Shown here: positions 1 through 6,285 of the stretch, piece after piece | How positions within the stretch are numbered: the first letter of the stretch is position 1 | Layout of the letters: every line of letters begins with the position of its first letter | Source of the DNA: DATBMY01 sp036554605 | GTDB taxonomy: Bacteria > Acidobacteriota > Blastocatellia > UBA7656 | Direction: 5' to 3' | Length of the DNA stretch: 37,494 bases | Assembly (NCBI GenBank): GCA_036554605.1 | Contig: DATBMY010000242.1 | Span: forward strand, 1-37,494 | Program-made: the position numbers and the translations under genes | Notes under the pieces: model-generated | The model's database searches: none | Seen by the model: the letters and a program-made list of their open reading frames with translations, nothing else | Told to the model about the DNA's origin: nothing

Positions 1-1137
1 TTCGGTCACCCGGAACGAGCAGCGGTAGGCGATGCCTCCCGGCGGCTTGTTCGTATAGACGCCGTCCACTTCGACGTGCGCCGCCTTGAGATCATAAGAC
101 CCGGTGCATATGTGAAAGAGTCCCGCGGGAAACTTTGAAGGGTTCGCCGCCGCGTCGGTGTAGCCGTGATCGGCGATGGTCTTGATGCGCATCGCCGTGA
201 CGGTGCCGTCCTTTTTTCCGGCCAGCTCCGCCGCAATGTGATAATCGCGCGCGAACGAATCGGCCTGGATGTTCTCCATGCGGTCTTCGATCCACTTGAC
301 GGGCTTGCCCGTGAGGACCGAAGCCGCGACCGCGATCACATACCCGGGATAGACGGGGACTTTGCCGCCGAAGCCTCCGCCGATGTCGGGCGCGATGATT
401 TGAATCTTATGCTCGGCAAGCCCTACGTGGCCCGCGACGAGGGCGAATACGGTGCGAATCGCGTGCGGGGCTTGCGTCGTCATCCAGACGGTGAGCTTCC
501 CGTCGATCTTATCGAAAGAGGCCACGCAGCCGCAGGTCTCGATAGACGAAACGTGAATTCGAGGGATGTATATATCTTCCTTGACGGTGACCTCGGCTTC
601 CTGGAAAGCTCTATCCGTTGCTGCGCGGTCGCCCCATTCCCAGTGCCAGATGTGATTGTCTTTCTTATCCGGCTTGTCGGTGCGAAGCACCGGGGCGTCG
701 GGCTCAAGCGCCTTGAACGGGTCGACGACCACCGGCAACGGATCGTAGTCGACTTCGACGGCGTCGACGCCATCCGCCGCCGTGTAGCGGTCACTCGCCA
801 GCACCGCGGCGACCTCCTGCGCCTGGTACATGACCTTATCGACCGGAAGCACCATCTGCGTATCCGACATCAGCGTAGGCATCCAGTGGAGGTTGTACTG
901 CGCGAGGTCTTTGCCGGTGATGACCGCGACGACGCCGGGCGTGGCGAGCGCTTTCGACGTATCGATGCTCTTGATCGTCGCGTGAGCGAACGGGCTGCGA
1001 ACGATGTCCAGGTAGAGCATATCGGGCAAGACGATGTCGTCGACGTAAGTACCCTTGCCGCGAAGAAAGCGCGGGTCTTCTTTTCGTTTGACCGAATGGC
1101 CCATGCCGCCGATCTCAGGTGGTGTTCTTGGCGTCAT
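1..1137 (-). CDS. coxL: Aerobic carbon monoxide dehydrogenase, large (molybdenum) subunit, form I; 3' end cut by window edge
   Basis: This is the catalytic Mo-Cu subunit that oxidises CO to CO2 in the CoxMSL complex. Reading the minus strand from the ATG at 1137 gives 379 residues with no stop before the edge; the family is about 800 residues, so roughly half is present. It opens with the family-typical sequence GHSVKRKEDPRFLRGKGTYV and has the GGGFGGK molybdopterin loop near residues 260-266. The last ten visible residues are AYRCSFRVTE, with the Cys codon at 19-21. AYxCSFR with its Cys marks form I (genuine CO dehydrogenases); form II carries AYRGAGR instead. The start lies 2 nt after the coxS stop, implying translational coupling. 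The M-S-L order is also typical of form I. Identity is very likely; activity cannot be judged from a half gene. Confidence 0.93.
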   Translation of the reverse strand, partial: MTPRTPPEIGGMGHSVKRKEDPRFLRGKGTYVDDIVLPDMLYLDIVRSPFAHATIKSIDTSKALATPGVVAVITGKDLAQYNLHWMPTLMSDTQMVLPVDKVMYQAQEVAAVLASDRYTAADGVDAVEVDYDPLPVVVDPFKALEPDAPVLRTDKPDKKDNHIWHWEWGDRAATDRAFQEAEVTVKEDIYIPRIHVSSIETCGCVASFDKIDGKLTVWMTTQAPHAIRTVFALVAGHVGLAEHKIQIIAPDIGGGFGGKVPVYPGYVIAVAASVLTGKPVKWIEDRMENIQADSFARDYHIAAELAGKKDGTVTAMRIKTIADHGYTDAAANPSKFPAGLFHICTGSYDLKAAHVEVDGVYTNKPPGGIAYRCSFRVTE

Positions 1138-1139
1138 AC

Positions 1140-1622
1140 TTAGGCACCTCCCTCGCGCAGCTTTGCCGCCGCGTATTCATAAGCCTTTATTATGTTGACG
1201 TAGCCGGTGCAGCGGCAGAGATTGCCCGAGATCGCATGGCGAATCTCGTCCGCGGTGGGACTGGTGTTGCTGCTTAAGAATGCGTAACCGGTCATCAGCA
1301 TGCCGGGTGTGCAGTAGCCGCATTGCAGACCGTGCTCCTGAAAAAACCCTTCCTGCAAAGGATGGAGCTTGCCGTCGCGCTCCAGGCCCTCGACGGTGAG
1401 TATGTCGCGCCCATCGGCCTGCGCGGCAAACATGGTGCAACTCTTGACGGCCCGGCCATCGACTACGACCGCGCATGCGCCGCAGTGGCTTGTGTCGCAG
1501 CCGATGTGCGTGCCCGTGAGCCGCAGCGACTCGCGAAGAAAATGGACGAGCAGCAGTCGCGGCTCGATTTCCGCCTGGCGCTCGACTCCGTTGACCTTTA
1601 CGCTGATGCTTATTTTAGTCAT
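1140..1622 (-). CDS. coxS: Carbon monoxide dehydrogenase, small iron-sulfur subunit
   Basis: This 160-residue protein carries two [2Fe-2S] clusters that pass electrons from the molybdenum site of CoxL to the FAD of CoxM. The N-terminal plant-ferredoxin-like cluster has Cys42, Cys47, Cys50 and Cys62 (CDTSHCGAC...C). The C-terminal four-helix cluster has Cys101, Cys104, Cys136 and Cys138 (QCGYC, LCRC). Length and order match the xanthine-oxidase-family small subunit. It sits 3 nt after the coxM stop and 2 nt before coxL, so the three are surely one operon. Alone it could belong to any xanthine-oxidase-family enzyme; the CO dehydrogenase call comes from coxL next door. Confidence 0.93.
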   Translation of the reverse strand: MTKISISVKVNGVERQAEIEPRLLLVHFLRESLRLTGTHIGCDTSHCGACAVVVDGRAVKSCTMFAAQADGRDILTVEGLERDGKLHPLQEGFFQEHGLQCGYCTPGMLMTGYAFLSSNTSPTADEIRHAISGNLCRCTGYVNIIKAYEYAAAKLREGGA

Positions 1623-1625
1623 CGC

Positions 1626-2501
1626 TTAAGCCCCTCCTCTTGCGCGCTCCAGGGCCCGCCTGAGCGCCCGCGCCGAAAGGACGCGAACGACGTCCCGCTT
1701 GTAATCAGCCGATCCCCTGACGTCATCAAACGGCTGAGATTCGCTCGCCGCAATCTCGGACGCCTGTTTGATAGCGGCCTCGTCAAGCTGGCGGCCCTTG
1801 AGAAAGGCCTCGACCTTCGCGGCTTTAAGCGGCGTGAATCCGACATTCGTAAGACCTACGCCCGCGCGCTGGCAAACGCCCGCCGAGTCAACGGTGATCT
1901 GTACGGCGACGCCCGCCGTCGCGTAATCGCCGACTTTCCTTTCGAGCTTGAGATATGCTCCCCCGCTCATCGGCGGCGGGGCGGGGACTCTTATTTCCTT
2001 TAATATCTCATCGGGCTGGAGGTCGGTCGAAAAGAGCCCGGTGAAGAAGCTCGCGACCGGTATCTCTCGCTCGCCGCGCGCCGAGACTACGACAACCGCG
2101 GCTTCGAGCGCCAGCATCGTCGCCGGGTGATCGTTCGCCGGGTCGCCGTGCGCCAGATTGCCGCATACGGTGGCCTGGCTGCGCACCAGCGGGTCGGCGA
2201 TGACCACGGTCGTGTCGAGCAGCAGCGGGTATTGCGAACGGATCAAGGGGGAGGTCTCCAGATCGCTTTCGCGCGCAAGCGCGCCGATTCTCAAATGACC
2301 GTCGTCTTCGGAAACGTAGTTGAGATCTGGTATGCGGTTGATGTCGACCAGGTAGGGCGGCGAGGCAAGCCTGAGCTTCATCATCGGGATCAGGCTCTGG
2401 CCGCCGGATAGGATCTTTGCTTCCGGGCCAAGTCTCACAAGAAGCGCAAGGGCATCGTCGAGCGCGCGCGGCGAAAAGTATTCAAAGCTGCGGGGTATCA
2501 T
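1626..2501 (-). CDS. coxM: Carbon monoxide dehydrogenase, medium FAD-binding subunit
   Basis: This 291-residue flavoprotein is the electron-exit subunit of CO dehydrogenase. The N-terminal FAD-binding part shows SGGQSLIPMMKLR (near residues 36-48), closely matching the CoxM FAD-diphosphate loop, and a second motif TVCGNLAHGDPA (near 111-122) where relatives have TIGGN. The C-terminal part is the CO_deh_flav_C-type domain. The ATG at 2501 is supported by AGGAGG at 2512-2517, 10 nt upstream on the minus strand. It is the first gene of the visible cox operon; the promoter must lie in 2502-2813, which it shares with the divergent response regulator gene. Confidence 0.92.
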   Translation of the reverse strand: MIPRSFEYFSPRALDDALALLVRLGPEAKILSGGQSLIPMMKLRLASPPYLVDINRIPDLNYVSEDDGHLRIGALARESDLETSPLIRSQYPLLLDTTVVIADPLVRSQATVCGNLAHGDPANDHPATMLALEAAVVVVSARGEREIPVASFFTGLFSTDLQPDEILKEIRVPAPPPMSGGAYLKLERKVGDYATAGVAVQITVDSAGVCQRAGVGLTNVGFTPLKAAKVEAFLKGRQLDEAAIKQASEIAASESQPFDDVRGSADYKRDVVRVLSARALRRALERARGGA

Positions 2502-2813
2502 AGGGGCTCAACCTCCTGGCGACACGCTTACCCCGGAGCATGCAAGCGCACTATGGCCGCGGCTTTGCTGGCAGATCAGTAAAGCCAGCCCCAGGTAAAT
2601 GTCGCCGGTTTTTGCATTCGCAAGATTCGGATGAAACCAGGCTTAAAGATTATTACTCTTTATTAAAATCTACCCCTCGCTACTGACGAGATGTAGCATA
2701 CTCATTGTTACATGGACCGTCAATCTCGCGCGGGGGCGGCAACGGGCTTGCGATCACGTTGCTTATCCGGGGCTCGCAAACTATAATTCGGGCGTCGCTC
2801 GACTAAAACAGAT
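2502..2813. other. Divergent intergenic region between coxM and the response regulator gene
   Basis: This 312-nt region separates two divergent genes. It has an AT-rich stretch around 2645-2675 (repeated TTATTA/TTTATT) and a good sigma70-like promoter for the rightward gene (listed separately). For the leftward cox operon I see the coxM ribosome binding site but no convincing -35/-10 pair. No CoxC-type or other cox regulator gene lies here. Confidence 0.5.
2759..2787 (+). promoter_or_regulatory. Predicted sigma70-type promoter for the receiver-only regulator
   Basis: TTGCTT at 2759-2764 and a perfect TATAAT at 2782-2787 are separated by 17 nt. The expected transcript start, near 2794, is about 20 nt before the ATG at 2814. 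There is no clear Shine-Dalgarno sequence in this short leader. The hexamers are read directly; activity is inferred. Confidence 0.5.
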
Positions 2814-3257
2814 ATGACTACGCCGGAAGCACAACGCATACGGATACTCGTCATAGACGACCAGCCTGTAGTTCGGGCTGGCATACGCATGATCGTACAG
2901 GGCGATGCCGGCCTGACGGTGGTAGGCGAGGCGGCGAACCACGCCGAGGGTCTTGCTCACGCTTCAAGCCAGCAGCCCGACGTGATTCTGCTCGACCTGA
3001 ACCTGGGCGAGGACAACGGGCTCGCCTTGCTTCCCGAGCTGCGCGCCGCGGCGCCCAAGGCGAGGGTGCTTATACTGACGGGTCTGCACGCGGTCGAGCT
3101 GCACAAGCACGCCGTGCGCGGCGGGGCAATGGGCGTGGTCCTCAAGGAGACAAGTCCGGAGGTGCTCATTGCGGCTATTTACAGCGCTCACGCAGGCGAG
3201 ATATGGGTTGACCGCTCGCTGATGGCAAGCCTGCTCGATAACGAGTCTGCCGGCTGA
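2814..3257 (+). CDS. Receiver-only response regulator, NarL-like
   Basis: A 147-residue protein that is almost entirely one phosphoacceptor receiver domain. Acidic pocket residues Asp15 and Asp16 (VIDDQPVVRAG), phospho-acceptor Asp61 (ILLDLNLG), Thr89 (ILTG) and Lys111 (LKE) are all present, so it should accept phosphate. Its sequence is NarL/FixJ-like and resembles the N-terminal half of the regulator at 9246-9974, but it ends after the receiver: no LuxR-type HTH is present, and none is visible in the DNA after its stop. It probably works by protein contact, or as a phosphate shuttle or sink, perhaps for the hybrid kinase at 6282-9035. That partnership is inferred from position. Confidence 0.85.
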   Translation: MTTPEAQRIRILVIDDQPVVRAGIRMIVQGDAGLTVVGEAANHAEGLAHASSQQPDVILLDLNLGEDNGLALLPELRAAAPKARVLILTGLHAVELHKHAVRGGAMGVVLKETSPEVLIAAIYSAHAGEIWVDRSLMASLLDNESAG

Positions 3258-3365
3258 TACCCTTCGTCACGTCTGAGAGCAAAAAAAGCCGCCCATCCTG
3301 TAATCCGAGATAATCTCCGGCCTCATCGGGAAGCTATAGACATAAGAATCAGCCGTGAAAGACCG

Positions 3366-3384
3366 GCCTCGCCCGGGGCGAGGC
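3366..3384. other. GC-rich hairpin upstream of the coiled-coil gene
   Basis: GCCTCGCC (3366-3373) and GGCGAGGC (3377-3384) form an 8-bp stem with a 3-nt loop. No T-tract follows, so it is a weak terminator at best; it could end the transcript of the receiver-only gene or sit in the leader of the next one. Confidence 0.4.
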
Positions 3385-3419
3385 GGTTCGGCAAATCTGA
3401 CACTGAGGAGCTTAAAGAA

Positions 3420-4004
3420 ATGAGCGCGACTGAAGACGTCAAAAACTCGCATGCCGAGCCCGCGGATGTGGCCGGCGCAGGAAGCATCGACAAGATCAGG
3501 GATATACTTTTCGGCGCGCAAGCGCGCGATTTCGATAAGAGGTTTGCGCGGCTCGAAGAACGCCTCACCAAAGAGTCCTCCGATTTAAGGGAGGCGGTCA
3601 GGAAGCGTTTCGACTCGCTCGAAAACTATATCAGGCAGGAGTTCGAATCGCTTTCGGAGCGGCTAAAGATGGAGCAGACCGAGCGGGTCGAGGCGGTGCA
3701 GGGCATATCACAGGATATGAAGAACTCGGCCATCGCTTTTGAGAAGCGGATCGGCCAGCTCGACGACCAGCTCGCCCGCGGCCAGCGCGACCTCCGCCAG
3801 CAGATACTGGACCAGTCCAGGAGTCTCTCGGAAGATATACAACACAAGCACAATGAAGTCTCGGCCGCGCTCGAACGCGATGCGCGCGAACTGCGCGAGG
3901 ACAAGGCAGGGCGCTCGGCGCTTGCCGCGCTTTTCACGGAGATGGCCATGAGGCTCAATAACGAATTCAAGATTCCGGGGCCGGAGGACCTGGGCGGTGA
4001 ATGA
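3420..4004 (+). CDS. Cytoplasmic coiled-coil protein of unknown function
   Basis: A 194-residue charged protein without signal peptide or membrane segment. Residues about 37-175 are almost unbroken heptad-like sequence rich in Glu, Arg, Leu and Gln (for example FDKRFARLEERL, RRDLRQQILDQSRSL-like stretches), predicting a long coiled coil; the end KIPGPEDLGGE is different. The start at 3420 has GAGGAG at 3405-3410, 9 nt upstream. Its stop overlaps the next gene by 8 nt, so it is translated with the OmpA-domain protein. I recognise no catalytic family. From its position it may be an adaptor or scaffold for the membrane protein or the GTPase; this is inference. Confidence 0.75.
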   Translation: MSATEDVKNSHAEPADVAGAGSIDKIRDILFGAQARDFDKRFARLEERLTKESSDLREAVRKRFDSLENYIRQEFESLSERLKMEQTERVEAVQGISQDMKNSAIAFEKRIGQLDDQLARGQRDLRQQILDQSRSLSEDIQHKHNEVSAALERDARELREDKAGRSALAALFTEMAMRLNNEFKIPGPEDLGGE

Positions 4005-5769
4005 TTCTTCCGCGCAAAGCCTTTCCGACCGAGAGATAGAGAGTGGTCGCTCACCCACAAAGGACGAGCTGGACGAGCTGCGCCATCTGCTGCTCGAGCC
4101 CGAGCAGGAACAGATCGTAAGGCTGCAAGAGCGGCTCAACAATCCCAGGTTTAATGTAGATGACGTGAGCCGGGTGCTGCCCGAGGCGGTCACCTTGAGA
4201 TCGAGCAAGGACAACCAGCTCACCAGCGCCTTGATGCCCACGGTCGAAAGCGCTCTCAACGTCTCCGTCAAAAAGAACCCGCAAAAACTCGTAGACATAA
4301 TATTCCCGGTCCTGGGGCCCGCAATACGCAAAGCCATCTCAAGCGCGCTCGGAGAGATGGTCCAGTCGCTCAACGAGACGCTCGAACATAGCCTGTCGCT
4401 TGAGAGCCTGAAATGGAGGTGGGAAGCTTATCGAACGGGCAGGCCGTTTGCCGAGATTGTCATTTATCACAAACTGGTCTACCAGGTCGAGCATGTATTT
4501 CTGATACACCGCCAGACCGGCATACAGCTTCTGCACGTTGCGCGGGACATGCGCACGGAAGAGGACGCGGATTTGATCTCGGCCATGCTCACGGCGATAA
4601 AGACGGCCCTGCAAGACTTCGTGCACGATTCATTTGGAGGGGGCAAAGAGGACGCGCTTCTGGAGTTTAAAGTAGGGGAGCACAATGTCTGGGTCGAGCA
4701 GAAGACACATGTGATAGTAGCGGCCGTAATAATGGGCGAGCCCACGGAGGAGTACCGCAGGACGCTTGAAGCCGCGGCGGGCAACATACAGCGCGAGCAG
4801 TATGACGAGCTTGAAGCTTTCGATGGCGAGACGGCCCCCTTCGAAGCGAGCCGCCCGGATCTGGAAGAGTGTCTCCAGCAACAGCTAAGAACGAAAAAGA
4901 AGACCTCTCCGCTCTTATGGATACTTCCGGCGCTGCTGCTTGTGGGGCTGGGCGTATGGTTGTTTTTTACGATACGAGATAACTGGCGCTGGAGCGATTA
5001 CGTGGAAAAGCTGAGGAGCAATCCGGGCATTATAGTAGTCTCGGATGAAAAGCGCGGCGGCAAGCGTTTCATATCGGGCTTGCGCGACCCTCTGGCGATT
5101 GACCCGGCGAGCCTTTATAGTGAGGCGGGGATTGCCCCGGAGGATGTAGAAAGCCGCTGGGAGCCTTACCAGGCCGCTTATCCCGAATTCGTTTTAATCA
5201 GGGCAAAGCGACTGCTTCAACCCCCGGACGGCGTGAGGCTGAAGTTTGAAGAGAACACCCTTTACGCCAGCGGGATCGCCCCGCGTGGCTGGATCATGGA
5301 AGCTCGCCGCCTCGCTGCGGTCGTCCCCGGCGTGGAAGAGTTTCGGGAAGAGAACCTCAGCGACGCGAGCGAGCTTCAGTCGCTCAAAAGCGAGATCGAG
5401 TCAATCGCGATCACATTCGCAACGGGCAGCTCCGAGATAACCGCGGACCAGAATGAACCGCTGGAGCGGGCCGCCTCGGCGTTGCGCAAGCTCAAGGAGT
5501 TTTCCGAGTCGATAGGCAAACCCATACGGGTAGAGGTTTCAGGTTTCGCGGACAGGACGGGAACCGATGAGCTGAACCTGAGATTGAGCCACGAGCGCGC
5601 CGTAAGCGCGCTTGCCGCGCTCGCGGCAAAAGGGATGAAGCAGACCGACATCACCGCGAAGGGGCTGGGCGTAAGAACCGATTCGCCCGGCGCTTCCAGT
5701 CAGCAGATGCAGTCATACCGCAGCGTGACGTTCAGGGTGATCTTACCAGATATCTCCAGTGGGAATTGA
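3997..5769 (+). CDS. Inner-membrane-anchored protein with cytoplasmic domain and periplasmic C-terminal OmpA peptidoglycan-binding domain
   Basis: A 590-residue protein with one central membrane helix (about 305-327, PLLWILPALLLVGLGVWLFF). The first 300 residues have no signal peptide and should be cytoplasmic. Within them, about 148-260 (VFLIHRQTGIQLLHV ... LISAMLTAIKTALQDFV ... GEHNVWVEQ) resembles the beta-alpha pattern of longin/roadblock domains, which act with small GTPases; this is a pattern judgement only. After the helix come a possible BON-like segment (about 395-455) and an OmpA/MotB-type domain (about 466-585) with the peptidoglycan-contact signature GFADRTGTDELNLRLSHERA. The GTG start at 3997 overlaps the previous gene by 8 nt. 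It is followed 18 nt later by the GTPase gene. A wall-anchored scaffold linking the envelope to a cytoplasmic GTPase fits the context. Confidence 0.82.
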   Translation: MNDSSAQSLSDREIESGRSPTKDELDELRHLLLEPEQEQIVRLQERLNNPRFNVDDVSRVLPEAVTLRSSKDNQLTSALMPTVESALNVSVKKNPQKLVDIIFPVLGPAIRKAISSALGEMVQSLNETLEHSLSLESLKWRWEAYRTGRPFAEIVIYHKLVYQVEHVFLIHRQTGIQLLHVARDMRTEEDADLISAMLTAIKTALQDFVHDSFGGGKEDALLEFKVGEHNVWVEQKTHVIVAAVIMGEPTEEYRRTLEAAAGNIQREQYDELEAFDGETAPFEASRPDLEECLQQQLRTKKKTSPLLWILPALLLVGLGVWLFFTIRDNWRWSDYVEKLRSNPGIIVVSDEKRGGKRFISGLRDPLAIDPASLYSEAGIAPEDVESRWEPYQAAYPEFVLIRAKRLLQPPDGVRLKFEENTLYASGIAPRGWIMEARRLAAVVPGVEEFREENLSDASELQSLKSEIESIAITFATGSSEITADQNEPLERAASALRKLKEFSESIGKPIRVEVSGFADRTGTDELNLRLSHERAVSALAALAAKGMKQTDITAKGLGVRTDSPGASSQQMQSYRSVTFRVILPDISSGN

Positions 5770-5787
5770 TTAAGGGGTTTCGCGCTC

Positions 5788-6285
5788 GTGATACAGAAGA
5801 AGATATGCATGGTGGGAGCTTCGGCGGTAGGCAAGACGAGCCTCGTCGCGCGTTTCGTCAAAGGCATCTTCTCGGATAAATACCTCACCACTGTAGGCGT
5901 CAAGATAGACAAGAAGACCGTCGAGGTTTCGGGCCAGCAAGTCAACCTCCTGCTATGGGACCTGGCGGGCGAGGATGAATACATACAGTTGCGGCTCTCT
6001 TACCTGCATGGCTCATCAGGTTATTTTCTGGTCGTCGACGGGACGCGCCGCGCGACGCTTGAGACCGCATTCGACCTGCGGGCGAAGGTGGAAGGCGAGA
6101 TCGGAGCCGTGCCGTTCATACTGCTGCTCAACAAGACGGACCTGGCCGAAGAATGGGACCTGGACGATAAGGCCATGGCGAAATTGTCGGAAGCGGGCTG
6201 GAGTCTTATAAACACAAGCGCAAAGACCGGCCTCGGAGTCGAGGAAGCCTTCCTCGCGCTCGCCGAGAAGATGATCGAGCGATGA
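5788..6285 (+). CDS. Rab/Ras-like small GTPase
   Basis: A 165-residue single-domain G protein, a molecular switch. Motifs in order: G1 P-loop GASAVGKTS (10-18), switch I with Thr34/Thr35 (YLTTVGVKI), G3 DLAGED (58-63), G4 NKTD (115-118) and G5 SAK (144-146). The residue equivalent to catalytic Gln61 of Ras is Glu62, so intrinsic hydrolysis may be slow or need a partner. There is no C-terminal prenylation Cys. The GTG start leaves nine residues before the P-loop, as expected for strand beta1; an in-frame ATG at 5809 would cut that strand. Its stop overlaps the start of the hybrid kinase by 4 nt (ATGA). An MglA-type gliding GTPase is a less likely alternative; the Rab-like WDxAG context fits better. 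Confidence 0.88.
   Translation: MIQKKICMVGASAVGKTSLVARFVKGIFSDKYLTTVGVKIDKKTVEVSGQQVNLLLWDLAGEDEYIQLRLSYLHGSSGYFLVVDGTRRATLETAFDLRAKVEGEIGAVPFILLLNKTDLAEEWDLDDKAMAKLSEAGWSLINTSAKTGLGVEEAFLALAEKMIER

Noticed and set aside
166..1143. Long plus-strand open frame (325 codons) opposite coxL
   Set aside because: It is an antisense shadow: the minus strand encodes an unmistakable CoxL with GGGFGGK and AYRCSFR, and this frame has no family resemblance and is Arg/Asp-rich as expected for an antisense of GC-rich coding DNA.
1323..2003. Plus-strand open frame of 226 codons opposite coxS and coxM
   Set aside because: Antisense shadow of two clearly recognised iron-sulfur and flavin subunits.
5788..6285. 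MglA-type gliding-polarity GTPase
   Set aside because: No MglB-like roadblock gene is adjacent as a separate protein, and the G3 context WDLAGED and length fit the Rab/Ras-like bacterial group better.
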